From contig NZ_CP079218.1 in NCBI RefSeq assembly GCF_019317285.1, forward strand, positions 3,348,001-3,412,000: a DNA stretch of 64,000 nt. The letters are read 5' to 3'. Within the stretch, counting starts at the first letter, position 1; every line of letters starts with the position of its first letter. This document shows, piece after piece, positions 16,507 to 25,335 of the stretch. The notes beneath the pieces were generated by a model. That model was not told the origin of the DNA. It was given only the letters and a program-made list of their open reading frames with translations, and did no database searches. The stretch is from Pedobacter sp. D749 (lineage in GTDB: Bacteria > Bacteroidota > Bacteroidia > Sphingobacteriales > Sphingobacteriaceae). The translations under genes were made by a program, and so were the position numbers.

Positions 16507-17538
16507 ATGAAGAAATATTACATTTTAAAGGCTTTATGTGCCTTATTTTTATTGGCAACGGCTGAAAAAGCAAGTGCTCAACAAGATGTTGGAGACTTGT
16601 TTGTGGGCGGGCCAGCCGATGCAACCAAATTGGTTAATGCCTATTTCGATCCTTTATACAAAGGCTTAGGACTGGGTTTAACGGATGGATGGTCTAACAC
16701 TGCCCAATCAAAAGGTTTTTTAAAATTTGATGTCAGGGTTTCAGCCTCCGGAGCTTTTGTTCCGCAATCGGCCAGAAGTTATGATGTAAATACATTAGGT
16801 TTAAGCAATATTAAACCTGCTGCTGGTGCTTCTTCAATAGGCCCTACTGCTTTTGGAGATGATCGCGAAGGTGGTAAAATGGAAGTGTACACCAGCAGCG
16901 GTATCCCTACAGGTAAATTTTTCAACCTGCCACAGGGCGTGGGTTTCCATGTAGTACCTTCGGCACAGATACAAGCTACGCTGGGTTTACCAAAAAACAT
17001 TGATGTTACTTTAAGGGCAATGCCTAAAATAAAACTGGGTAACGATTTAGGAAGTTTATCCATGATCGGTTTTGGTGCAAAAGTTGAACTTTTACCTTTA
17101 TTTATGGGATCAACAACAGAGAAACTGGTTCCTGTAGACATTGCAATCGCAGGAGGATTTACCCAATACAAATATAATTTACCATTGAATATCGATAATT
17201 CGGCGAATTCGGATCAACGTATAGATGCTAAATTCAATGGTGTAAACTTTGATGCCATTGTTTCCAAAAAAATTCTGTTTTTCACCCCTTTTGCCAGCAT
17301 CGGTTACCAAACCTCGAACACTAATTTAAAGGCTTTGGGTACTTACCGTTTTGCCACCAGTGCCACAACTTCGGCAACTTATGTTGACCCGATTTCGGTT
17401 AAACAAACCGATATTGACGGCATCCGGGCAAGTTTAGGCTTTCAGCTGAAATTTGGTTTCTTTAAGTTTTATGGTTCATATACCCAGGCAAAATACAGCA
17501 TGGTTAATGCAGGTATTGGGTTAGGGATCGGTAAATAA
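16507..17538 (+). CDS. DUF6588-like outer-membrane beta-barrel protein
   Basis: This 343-residue exported protein has a signal peptide ending near ASAQQD (residue 25). The mature part begins GDLFVGGPADATKLVNAYFDPLYKGLGLGLTDGW, resembling the DUF6588 family. The rest alternates hydrophobic and polar residues with Gly- and aromatic-rich strand ends (FGFFKFYGSYTQAKYSMVNAGIGLGIG), as expected for an outer-membrane barrel. Function is unknown. It is divergent from rluD and ends at a strong terminator hairpin. Confidence 0.75.
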   Translation: MKKYYILKALCALFLLATAEKASAQQDVGDLFVGGPADATKLVNAYFDPLYKGLGLGLTDGWSNTAQSKGFLKFDVRVSASGAFVPQSARSYDVNTLGLSNIKPAAGASSIGPTAFGDDREGGKMEVYTSSGIPTGKFFNLPQGVGFHVVPSAQIQATLGLPKNIDVTLRAMPKIKLGNDLGSLSMIGFGAKVELLPLFMGSTTEKLVPVDIAIAGGFTQYKYNLPLNIDNSANSDQRIDAKFNGVNFDAIVSKKILFFTPFASIGYQTSNTNLKALGTYRFATSATTSATYVDPISVKQTDIDGIRASLGFQLKFGFFKFYGSYTQAKYSMVNAGIGLGIGK

Positions 17539-17552
17539 CAAACGATTAGATA

Positions 17553-17560
17553 TAATTTTG
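17553..17560 (+). promoter_or_regulatory. TAnnTTTG box upstream of the deaminase-like gene
   Basis: TAATTTTG matches the Bacteroidetes -7 consensus. Expected transcription start is about 17564, at the left edge of the hairpin at 17565-17591, so transcripts for the next gene would begin with that hairpin. Confidence 0.4.
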
Positions 17561-17564
17561 TTTA

Positions 17565-17600
17565 AAAACACCTGAAATATTCAGGTGTTTTTTATTTTTA
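17565..17600 (+). terminator. Hairpin terminator after the DUF6588-like gene
   Basis: Perfect 11-bp arms AAAACACCTGA (17565-17575) and TCAGGTGTTTT (17581-17591) with a 5-nt loop, followed by a T-rich tail. The next start codon lies only 12 nt beyond the stem. Confidence 0.85.
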
Positions 17601-17603
17601 CAC

Positions 17604-18473
17604 GTGTTCGAAGAAATATATAGCGCGGTACAAAAAATAACATTTGCACCTTTTAACAATCTTTCTGTAAAGCGGGATGATCTGATTGACCCCTATATTT
17701 CGGGTAATAAATGGCGCAAACTTAAATACATTTTAGCTAAGGCTGAGGAGGAAAAAAAAACACATTTGGTCACCTTTGGAGGGGCTTATTCCAATCATCT
17801 GGTAGCTACAGCTGCTGCTGCATCAAGATCAGGGTTAACCGCTACAGCTTTTGTACGTGGAGAAGAAGTACAGAATGAAATGTTATTGCTATGCAGTTTA
17901 TTCGGGATGCAACTCATTTTTACCGACCGTGAAAGTTATCGGGATAAACAAAAATTGTTTCAACAGCATTTTGCTGACGATGAAAAAAGCTATTTTATTG
18001 ATGAAGGTGGTGCTTCGCCAGAAGCTACCATAGGCTGTGCAGAAATCATCCGTGAGTTAACCGAAACTTACGACCACATTTTTTGTGCCGCCGGAACAGG
18101 AACCACAGCGGCAGGCTTATTGAAAGGAATTCAGCAACATCAATTAAACACGAAACTCCACATTATCCCCGTGCTAAAAGGCGGTTCATTTATTGAGGAT
18201 GAAATTGTGCAGCATACGCCTCTTTCTGATCATTTAAATCTCCACTTAGATTATCACTTTGGCGGCTATGCAAAAATAACCCCTGAACTGATCAGCTTTA
18301 TCAAAAATTTTACTTCAAAAACTGGACTGCTGCTAGATCCTGTTTATACGGCAAAGATGTTTTATGCCATTTTCGATTTACAGAAACAAGGAATTATCGG
18401 TAAGGATGAAAAAATCCTGGCCATTCATACCGGAGGATTGATGGGGCTTTTTGGGATGAGGGATAAGTTTTAA
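17604..18473 (+). CDS. PLP-dependent ACC deaminase / D-cysteine desulfhydrase family enzyme
   Basis: This 289-residue fold-type II PLP enzyme starts with GTG. The PLP lysine is in DPYISGNKWRKLKYIL (Lys about residue 37), followed by VTFGGAYSNHLVATAAAA, CAAGTGTTAAGLLKGI (phosphate loop) and a late ILAIHTGGLMGLFGM. Members deaminate 1-aminocyclopropane-1-carboxylate or desulfhydrate D-cysteine; the two cannot be separated by eye, and D-cysteine desulfhydrase is more usual in non-plant-associated bacteria. The protein is about 40 residues shorter than the best-known ACC deaminases, as in many Bacteroidetes homologues. It sits directly downstream of a terminator hairpin with no room for a separate leader. 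Confidence 0.85.
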   Translation: MFEEIYSAVQKITFAPFNNLSVKRDDLIDPYISGNKWRKLKYILAKAEEEKKTHLVTFGGAYSNHLVATAAAASRSGLTATAFVRGEEVQNEMLLLCSLFGMQLIFTDRESYRDKQKLFQQHFADDEKSYFIDEGGASPEATIGCAEIIRELTETYDHIFCAAGTGTTAAGLLKGIQQHQLNTKLHIIPVLKGGSFIEDEIVQHTPLSDHLNLHLDYHFGGYAKITPELISFIKNFTSKTGLLLDPVYTAKMFYAIFDLQKQGIIGKDEKILAIHTGGLMGLFGMRDKF

Positions 18474-18511
18474 ACAAGTGACCTTTGACTTATTGAGCCA
18501 ACTGGATAAAA

Positions 18512-18688
18512 ATGAGTGACATCACCTATCTTTTTTATCATCAAGTACTTTGGCAGAACAAATCTCGTTCATGTCAGGAAGTGAATTTGACCGTTTTTAC
18601 AAGCTATTATGATGATAAAACAAATTATAAAGACTTTGATAAAAGAACTATGAATGCTGTTATAGTATTTATTTCGGTGAAAGTTTAA
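18512..18688 (+). CDS. Possible small protein or relic
   Basis: A 58-codon open frame begins MSDITYLFYHQVLWQNKSR and ends AVIVFISVKV. No family is recognised. It is the only coding candidate in the interval 18474-18771 and could equally be a relic or chance frame; there is no supporting promoter box or operon partner. Confidence 0.2.
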   Translation: MSDITYLFYHQVLWQNKSRSCQEVNLTVFTSYYDDKTNYKDFDKRTMNAVIVFISVKV

Positions 18689-18771
18689 ATGCGGAAAGGG
18701 TGGCCATTTCTGCCGAAATGCCCCCTACAAAGAACCATCTTTTTTCTATCGTGATAAAGTTAGAACGCCAC

Positions 18772-19917
18772 TCATTTTATATAAATACCCGAAAACAAAT
18801 AGTCACCATCAAAGTTAAGTGTTACCGTATAGTTCCCATTTTTAATTTCTATATAATTGGAAATTTTTAAATCTTCGTAATTCTTAATGTCAGTTTTGTT
18901 AAATAACCTGATGGCTTCCTTATAAGGGATTCCCGGTCGAAGGCCATTTTCAAATGAAATCGCTACCCGCTTAAAATCCTGAAGATTGTAGCCCTTTAGG
19001 AGGTTGGTTGTCGCATTTTTACCATTACCCTGTCCTGCAGAAAAATAGAAATAAATGGTTTTGTCCTCATTGTTATAGGATATTTCCCTGTCAGAAGCTG
19101 TACTGCCATTTATGACCATCACTCTTTCAAAGTTTCGATTGGTAGATGATGATATAAAATCCTGCTCCGTTGTTTTTCCTAAAACAAACTTATTGAGGTT
19201 CCAATCTTTATCTATTTTAACAGTGGGCTTATCGGTAACTTCTTTTTTGGAGGGGGTATTTTTAAGCAATTCTTTGGTATATGCATCTATGTTGCATCCT
19301 CCAAAATCAATCGTCCCATTCATAATGTCCCAATAACAGGTTTTAGATAGATTAGTATTGTTCAAAACAATTAACCGGTCATAATCAGGAGCAAAAAAGA
19401 TAAACCTCTGCTCATTCTTTACATTCCAATATAGCCCATTATCGGTATTGGGATTTTTGGTTCCTTTTCCGTATTTGCTTTCAAGTTTTGCTAGCAGCTG
19501 CTTCTTTAAATTCCCGGTTTTCATTTCTATCCTGATACCATAAAAAGTATTCGCTGCTTTATACTTTTTAAGGATAGCATCCAAAGCGGCTTTGTCCTTG
19601 AACGGCTCCACATCAATATGTCCGCCACCTTGTTTGGTCAGGCTGTCTGTTTTAAGAAGTTCCGAATCGATCTGGAAAAACACTTTCTGTCCAGTCAGAT
19701 CTATCCCGTCAAAAGTATAGTGTTTACCATCGTTAACTTCAATCAGCAGGCAATAGGGATATTCAACTGTTTCAACACCTATTGTTTTAGCATCACCAAA
19801 ATCCACCATGCTTTCAATGGATTCATTAAGGCGCAGTTGTGACAAGTCTTTCTTATCTTGACCTCTGCAGGAAATCATAAAGGGAAGGAACGCTAGTAAT
19901 ATGATATTTTTTTTCAT
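18772..19917 (-). CDS. Lipoprotein of unknown function
   Basis: The ATG at 19917 is preferred because it begins a lipoprotein signal, MKKNIILLAFLPFMISCRGQ (Cys 17), while the frame extends 22 codons further upstream without signal-like text. The 381-residue product is Lys/Asn/Asp-rich. It has an N-terminal domain (about 25-210) reading VEYPYCLLIEVNDGKHYTFDG and a C-terminal domain (about 245-381) ending ITLNFDGDYLFSGIYIK after a linker TPSKKEVTDKPTVKIDKDWN. I do not recognise either domain. Higher AT content than the core genes suggests an accessory gene. Confidence 0.7.
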   Translation of the reverse strand: MKKNIILLAFLPFMISCRGQDKKDLSQLRLNESIESMVDFGDAKTIGVETVEYPYCLLIEVNDGKHYTFDGIDLTGQKVFFQIDSELLKTDSLTKQGGGHIDVEPFKDKAALDAILKKYKAANTFYGIRIEMKTGNLKKQLLAKLESKYGKGTKNPNTDNGLYWNVKNEQRFIFFAPDYDRLIVLNNTNLSKTCYWDIMNGTIDFGGCNIDAYTKELLKNTPSKKEVTDKPTVKIDKDWNLNKFVLGKTTEQDFISSSTNRNFERVMVINGSTASDREISYNNEDKTIYFYFSAGQGNGKNATTNLLKGYNLQDFKRVAISFENGLRPGIPYKEAIRLFNKTDIKNYEDLKISNYIEIKNGNYTVTLNFDGDYLFSGIYIK

Positions 19918-20059
19918 TGAGTTTATTTTTTGGGCGGATGGCGGTGTAATTTCAATTGGCATGCTTTTATTCAAAGAAATCACGGCTTACCTTAAATAAC
20001 AAGTAATTCTAACAATCTGCTCTCTTAGAGAATATTTTCAAATGTTACCTTGATCATTT

Positions 20060-21022
20060 CTATTTTATCAGTTTTAATCCTGTTTCAAGAGCATTATCGC
20101 CTATCACTTCCTTATCAGGACGTACACCAACGCCCTCCCAGTTCGTTTTCGTAATTGGGTTTATTGCTCTGGAATTGGGAATATTAGCCGTAAATCCGCT
20201 ACCTATCGGTTCTGGAGCTACGGGATGCGCACCGCCTCCGGTACGTTCTCCAACGATTAGCGCCCGGTGCTGGGCTTGGAGATCGTAAGCCAATTCCTCT
20301 CCAGCTGAAAAAGTGTGATTATTAGTTAAAATATAGATTGGGATGGTCTTAAGCGACTGCAAAGAAGTTTCTGGTATTGCCCAGAATTGAATATAAGAGC
20401 GGTCGTGACGGCAATAAAGGTCGTTTAGATGTGTTTTTTCTTTGAAGAAGAATCCGCAGAAAAAACTTACAGCAGCCGGATCTCCACCCCGATTATCCCT
20501 GAGGTCGATTATTAGTGCATTACTATTGCTAACAAACTGCAATGCCGCTGTAACTGCTATCTTAGCCTCCTGGTCAGGCGGGAAAAAACCTTTCAACTTT
20601 AAATAACCTATATTTCCGGGCATAATTTCAGCTTTTTCCATTCCAAAATTTACTTCTTTTCTGAATTGAAGGCGCCTTGTCCTCTGTGCAACGGTATCAG
20701 GTTTTTCTTCTAATTCAGCTGCCCGAGGATCGTAGGTAATCGACAAGTGACCATCTTGATAAACCGACATTAGGTCTGTAGTTAATTTATTTGCAAAAAC
20801 ACTTGGTGTCTGGATGGTATCGTAGACACCCATTTTAAATTGCCGGCTAATAAAATCCCCCATCCGAATGGCAGTGTCAAGAAAAATATAATTTTCTTTT
20901 AAGCTCTTTGAGATGCCAGCAATGGTTTCTCCTTTTATCTTCTTTGTTAGAACACGATTCTGTGAAATCGCCGCCAAAGAACACGACAAAATTATCAAAA
21001 GGGACAGTATAAAGGTTTTCAT
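20060..21022 (-). CDS. S41-family peptidase (C-terminal-processing/IRBP type)
   Basis: The ATG at 21022 gives a 320-residue protein with a signal peptide (MKTFILSLLIILSCSLAAISQ); the 49 codons before it are not conserved-looking. The core shows GNIGYLKLKGFFPP, ALIIDLRDNRGGDPAAV and the nucleophile motif ILTNNHTFSAGEELAYDL, with catalytic Ser in TFSAGE. RTGGGAHP and a GVGVRPD motif follow. There is no PDZ domain. Such secreted IRBP-like proteases or hydrolases are abundant in Bacteroidetes and their substrates are mostly unknown. The gene is monocistronic. Confidence 0.87.
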   Translation of the reverse strand: MKTFILSLLIILSCSLAAISQNRVLTKKIKGETIAGISKSLKENYIFLDTAIRMGDFISRQFKMGVYDTIQTPSVFANKLTTDLMSVYQDGHLSITYDPRAAELEEKPDTVAQRTRRLQFRKEVNFGMEKAEIMPGNIGYLKLKGFFPPDQEAKIAVTAALQFVSNSNALIIDLRDNRGGDPAAVSFFCGFFFKEKTHLNDLYCRHDRSYIQFWAIPETSLQSLKTIPIYILTNNHTFSAGEELAYDLQAQHRALIVGERTGGGAHPVAPEPIGSGFTANIPNSRAINPITKTNWEGVGVRPDKEVIGDNALETGLKLIK

Positions 21023-21124
21023 ATGTTTTACTTTAATACAATTTAAAAAAACGCAAAATTTTGGCGGTTCTTTCTGCCTACATTCATAACATAGCATTTT
21101 TGTAGTGGCTTGCCAAGAATATAA

Positions 21125-21421
21125 ATGTACACTATTTATCCTATCTGCAACATTAACCCTCACTTTCATCTAACCGTGTACTTTATATTTAAAGTTACTC
21201 ATGATGGTAAGGGTAAGTATATCATCGGTCTGGTTTCCTTTGATAAACTAAGCCTCATCCCTGTTATAATATCCTGTAAAACTCCGGGGATTTTCAGGCT
21301 GAAAAGAGAACTTGATATCAAATCTCTACTGATTGCCTGTCTGATCTACTACCAGTTCATTAGTGCCGTAGCTTTTCTTATCTTACAGGCCTGTCATAAT
21401 GCACCCATAATCAAGTATTGA
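21125..21421 (+). CDS. Doubtful open frame, possible relic
   Basis: This 98-codon frame begins MYTIYPICNINPHFHL and contains GKYIIGLVSFDKLSLIPVIISC and a hydrophobic C-terminal stretch. No family is recognised. It starts inside the upstream region of the S41 gene and is followed without gap by a second small frame (21422-21586) and then the beta-barrel gene. It may be decayed coding sequence; there is no independent support. Confidence 0.2.
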   Translation: MYTIYPICNINPHFHLTVYFIFKVTHDGKGKYIIGLVSFDKLSLIPVIISCKTPGIFRLKRELDIKSLLIACLIYYQFISAVAFLILQACHNAPIIKY

Positions 21422-21586
21422 ATGAATCCAACTTCAAATATCTGCGATCTGCTTATCCTGGATAATATAGAGATCTTAGTTCTGAGAATAAAAAGGACTA
21501 TTTTCCTTTCACATCCGTTTTTTGGTAACGAAACGCTAAAACAGCAATGGGAAATACTTAAGAAACTAAAAAAAATCAATATTTGA
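21422..21586 (+). CDS. Doubtful 54-residue open frame
   Basis: It starts at the base after the previous frame's stop codon, reads MNPTSNICDLLILDNIEI and ends KQQWEILKKLKKINI. The composition is protein-like and could be the tail of a larger decayed gene, but no family is recognised. It lies in the 596-nt interval 21023-21618, which otherwise shows nothing I can name. Confidence 0.2.
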   Translation: MNPTSNICDLLILDNIEILVLRIKRTIFLSHPFFGNETLKQQWEILKKLKKINI

Positions 21587-21618
21587 ATTTTATCAGATTG
21601 AAAAATATAAGAACTATT

Positions 21619-24063
21619 ATGACAACCTATAAACTAAGGAAAACCTGTTATTTATTCTTCATTTTGACATGTTTTTGTTCGAAGTCTTTTGCGCAAAGTA
21701 ATCAGGACAATACCTTAAAAGGTATCATTAAAGATTCGAATAATGAGGTTGTAGACGGTGCAACTCTGCTTTTAAAAAATGGTATTGATGGTCAGGTAAT
21801 TAAACAGACATTGAGCGATAAGGATGGCAACTTTTCTTTTACGGTTAAGACTGGTACTTATCTGATTTTTATTAGTTATTTGGGCACGCTGTCTTACCAG
21901 AGTGAGCTGTTAAAATTAACAGGCAACATGGATGTAGGTGTTATAACGATTGAAACTACCGCCCGTAGTTTAAAAGAAGTTGTTATTCAGAGTTCCATGA
22001 GTAAGCCGCTTGTTAAAATCGAAGGAAGAAAAATGATTTATAACATTGAAAAAAGCATAACAGCTCAGGGTTTAAATGGCTTGGAAGCTTTAAGAAAAAC
22101 ACCGGGAGTAGTTGTGAACCAGGACAATACAATCACCCTGAATGGAGCCAGTGCTGCGTTGGTGATGATTAATGGCAGACAGACCTATTTACAGGCTGAA
22201 GAATTGGCTCAACTGCTTAAGTCAATGTCCGCATCCGATTTAAAAGCTATTGAAGTTATCAAAAACCCTTCTGCCGAGTATGACGCTGCAGGAACTGGTG
22301 GCATCGTCAATCTTGTACTTCAAAAATCAATTGCCGAGGGTTTCAACGGTACTATTAATAATGGTGTCGCTTTTGGTATTACCTTAAAGCAAAACACAAA
22401 TTTGAACCTTAATTTTCGAAAGGGTAAATTTAATGCCTTCGGTAGTTACAATCATAATTTTGGACATTTTGCGATGGACTACGATTATGACCGGACGACA
22501 AACGGAAAGGTATATATAAACTCCAATCATGATGTGGACAAAAAACATAGTATGGGATCTACTGTCGGTTTAGATTACGCAATAGATACCACCAAAACAA
22601 TCGGAATGGTGATGAATGGTAATTTTTCAAGTGGTGGCGGCTTGATCACACCGACGACAAATATTTTTGATCAGTTAACAGGAGCACTTTTACAGACACT
22701 TAAAAGTGAGAGTAGCTATCCGGCACAAAGGGCCAGACGTTATAATGCCAACTTAAACTATAGGTATAAAGGTAGTAATCGCACAAGTCTGGACATAGAT
22801 GTCGACTATGGCATTTTTGATGCCGCTACAGAAAATTTGAGTACCAATGCTTTTTATTCAGCTGAAGGGAAATTCCAGTCCTCAAATAATTTCCTTGTGG
22901 CCAATAGCCGAAATATTAAGCTATATGCGGTTAAGGGTGATTATGGCTTTCCAATCGGGAAAGGGCGGATGTTAACAGGCGCTAAGTTCTCTGAGGTAAA
23001 TGCAAAAAATGTATTTGACCAGTATGATGCAAATGGCAGCGTCAATGTTATTGATATCAACCTGTCCAATACTTTTGACTACAAGGAACAAATAAGTGCT
23101 GGATACCTTAAATATGAAACGCCAATAAATGATGCACTGAGCTTTGATCTTGGCGTGAGATTAGAACATACACATTCCGAAGGAAACTTACTACCGACAG
23201 CAGGTAGTAGTCAATCTGCGACTTCTGCAGTTAGAAACTACCTGAACGTTTTCCCTACGGCTGCAATAACTTATAAAACTAAGCAAGAAGGCACCTACAA
23301 CCTAAGTTTTGCACGTCGCGTTGACCGCCCGGCTTATAACAACCTGAATCCATTTTCATATCCTGTAGATGAACTCTCCTATTGGAAAGGTAATCCGTTC
23401 CTGCAGCCACAGTATGCGAATACATTAGCGCTTCAATATAGTTACAAAAAGACGACCATCGCTGCCAGTTACACACATACAAGCGATGTAAGCAGCACTA
23501 TTACGGAAGTAACTAAAGGGAGTATCATTAATATGGTGCCCAGGAATATCGGATTTCAGAACAATATAAACCTAACTGTTACACAACAGATCAGGTTGGC
23601 AAAATGGTGGAATATGAGTCTGACCGGTATTGGATATCGTCTGGAGAATAAAGTAGGAACTATAGATTATGGGAATTATAACCGGAGCCGTTTTGCGGGA
23701 ACGATTAATATTCAACAAACCTTCAATCTTCCCAGTCACATTACTGCCGAGGCAATAGGCGTGGTTAACTCAAAAAATATAAGTGGATTAAATACTTATA
23801 TAAAGGGTAATTCACAGGTTGACATTGGCCTGCAAAAGAATCTGATGCATGAAAAAGCAACGCTTAGAATAGCGGCTTCCGATATATTAAGGAAAAATAA
23901 GATTATTACAGATACTCAACTTAATAATTTACTGCTTCATACCACCTATGTGGGCGAGAGCCGACAGATCAGATTGAGTTTTACCTATCGCTTTGGAAAC
24001 ACCAGGATCAAATCAAAAGACAGCCGCGAGTCTGGACTGGAAAATGAATCGCGACGATTATAG
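21619..24063 (+). CDS. TonB-dependent-receptor-like outer-membrane beta-barrel protein
   Basis: The ATG at 21619 begins MTTYKLRKTCYLFFILTCF with cleavage near SFAQS; an upstream TTG frame is less likely. A carboxypeptidase-regulatory-like beta-sandwich lies at about residues 35-115 (LKGIIKDSNNEVVDGATLLLKNG). A plug-like domain follows at about 120-230 (VVINGRQ-type text, SDLKAIEVIKNPSAEYDAAGTGGIVNLVL). The barrel extends to the C-terminus (SFTYRFGNTRIKSK). This is the OMP_b-brl_3 organisation. Such proteins resemble SusC-like receptors but usually lack a SusD partner, and none is adjacent here. The ligand is unknown. Confidence 0.88.
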   Translation: MTTYKLRKTCYLFFILTCFCSKSFAQSNQDNTLKGIIKDSNNEVVDGATLLLKNGIDGQVIKQTLSDKDGNFSFTVKTGTYLIFISYLGTLSYQSELLKLTGNMDVGVITIETTARSLKEVVIQSSMSKPLVKIEGRKMIYNIEKSITAQGLNGLEALRKTPGVVVNQDNTITLNGASAALVMINGRQTYLQAEELAQLLKSMSASDLKAIEVIKNPSAEYDAAGTGGIVNLVLQKSIAEGFNGTINNGVAFGITLKQNTNLNLNFRKGKFNAFGSYNHNFGHFAMDYDYDRTTNGKVYINSNHDVDKKHSMGSTVGLDYAIDTTKTIGMVMNGNFSSGGGLITPTTNIFDQLTGALLQTLKSESSYPAQRARRYNANLNYRYKGSNRTSLDIDVDYGIFDAATENLSTNAFYSAEGKFQSSNNFLVANSRNIKLYAVKGDYGFPIGKGRMLTGAKFSEVNAKNVFDQYDANGSVNVIDINLSNTFDYKEQISAGYLKYETPINDALSFDLGVRLEHTHSEGNLLPTAGSSQSATSAVRNYLNVFPTAAITYKTKQEGTYNLSFARRVDRPAYNNLNPFSYPVDELSYWKGNPFLQPQYANTLALQYSYKKTTIAASYTHTSDVSSTITEVTKGSIINMVPRNIGFQNNINLTVTQQIRLAKWWNMSLTGIGYRLENKVGTIDYGNYNRSRFAGTINIQQTFNLPSHITAEAIGVVNSKNISGLNTYIKGNSQVDIGLQKNLMHEKATLRIAASDILRKNKIITDTQLNNLLLHTTYVGESRQIRLSFTYRFGNTRIKSKDSRESGLENESRRL

Positions 24064-24163
24064 CGTTTTAAAATTATATTTTTTTTGCGGTTTAAACACT
24101 CGAAAAATCAGTAAATAAAACTCCTGAGATCAGAGTATTTCATAGGAATTGGTCAGCCGGTAA

Positions 24164-25273
24164 TTACCTGCGAATAATTGAGTTAATCCAGGTAGCTATA
24201 TCGTCCAATACTTTTGGCGACATGGTTTGTTCGATAAGCTGATATTCTTCGAAAGCCCCAGTTTTAGCCTCCTGAAAAAGGTGATTGACCCCTGGGTACT
24301 CAATTATTTTATAGTTCCTATTCCTGCCTTTATCCAAAGCTTGTTTGATTCCGCGGAGGTTCTCTTTAGATGTAACCTGGGCATCCAATGAGCCGTTAAG
24401 TACTAATACCGGACATCTGACAAGGCTTAAATTACGGGCGGGCTCATATTGAAGAAAATACTTAAACCAAGGAGTAGTCGACCGTCGTATCAGCGTTTTG
24501 ATTTCCTGATCCATTACATCAGCGGCCGGTCGTATTTCAGGCGGCAAACTCGCCATAGCTTTGGTAAGGTAGGCAGTTAACCTGATATTTAAATTATTGG
24601 TATGGTTTTTCATGATAATCTCGTACATGCCATGTTCCAGTTTAACATTCTTATCAACCATCTCTTTGGTACCCCCCGAAAGTATCCCCAAACGTTCCGA
24701 CTGTAAATCCAGTAGTTTCACTATGGGAATACCAGGTGCAGCCATGAGTATGATAAAGGCGACATCCTTGTTACCTGCAGCAACCATAGGCGCAATCATA
24801 CCGCCTTCACTATGTCCTGCCAAGCCAATTTGACGAGGATCAACTTCTTTCCGACTTTTTAGATAAGCAACGGCAGCCGCAGCATCGTCCGCGAAGCTGA
24901 CCGATGTCGACGTTCGAAAGTTTCCCGTAGAATGAGCAGTGCCACGATCGTCATAACGGAGCACGCCAATACCCTTTCTGGTAAGATAGTCGGAAATAAC
25001 AAGAAAGGGCTTATGGTCAAATAATTCTTCGTTCCGGTTCTGTGGACCTGATCCGGATATCAAAATAACGACCGGGTACATTCCGCTATCCGCTGGAAGG
25101 CTAAGTGTGCCTGCCAGGGTAACACTGTCTTTGGCATTTGTAAATTTGACTTCTTCCGTATAATAAGGATAAGGGGCTTTTGGTGTCTGCGGACGTTTTG
25201 CAGACTTTTGATTCTGCGCTCCGGCAACAAGTACCCAGGTGATCAAGACGAGTGTTAAGAAAGTCGATTTCAT
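24164..25273 (-). CDS. Secreted alpha/beta hydrolase
   Basis: This 369-residue protein has a signal peptide (MKSTFLTLVLITWVLVAGAQ). The fold shows an oxyanion-hole segment VVILISGSGPQNRNEE, a LRYDDRGTAHSTG motif, the nucleophile elbow GLAGHSEGGMIAP, and late acid and histidine segments (VLVLNGSLDAQV and YPGVNHLFQ). It belongs to the periplasmic serine-hydrolase/dipeptidyl-peptidase-like group with a helical cap. Substrate is unknown. It lies 62 nt downstream of the PadR/membrane-protein pair. That gap contains the motif ATACTATGTATATAAG, nearly identical to one upstream of padR, so it is probably under the same repressor. Confidence 0.85.
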   Translation of the reverse strand: MKSTFLTLVLITWVLVAGAQNQKSAKRPQTPKAPYPYYTEEVKFTNAKDSVTLAGTLSLPADSGMYPVVILISGSGPQNRNEELFDHKPFLVISDYLTRKGIGVLRYDDRGTAHSTGNFRTSTSVSFADDAAAAVAYLKSRKEVDPRQIGLAGHSEGGMIAPMVAAGNKDVAFIILMAAPGIPIVKLLDLQSERLGILSGGTKEMVDKNVKLEHGMYEIIMKNHTNNLNIRLTAYLTKAMASLPPEIRPAADVMDQEIKTLIRRSTTPWFKYFLQYEPARNLSLVRCPVLVLNGSLDAQVTSKENLRGIKQALDKGRNRNYKIIEYPGVNHLFQEAKTGAFEEYQLIEQTMSPKVLDDIATWINSIIRR

Positions 25274-25311
25274 TTTATTATATTTTTAAATATTAAGCTA
25301 TGTACTGTGCA

Positions 25312-25327
25312 ATACTATGTATATAAG
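25312..25327. promoter_or_regulatory. Candidate PadR operator upstream of the hydrolase
   Basis: ATACTATGTATATAAG contains the palindrome ATACTATGTAT. It matches 15 of 16 bases with 26287-26302 upstream of the padR gene. Confidence 0.45.
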
Positions 25328-25335
25328 CAAAAAAA

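Noticed and set aside
18512..18688. Confident small gene after the deaminase-like gene
   Set aside because: A 58-codon frame without family match, promoter or partner is expected by chance at this base composition; kept only as a low-confidence entry.
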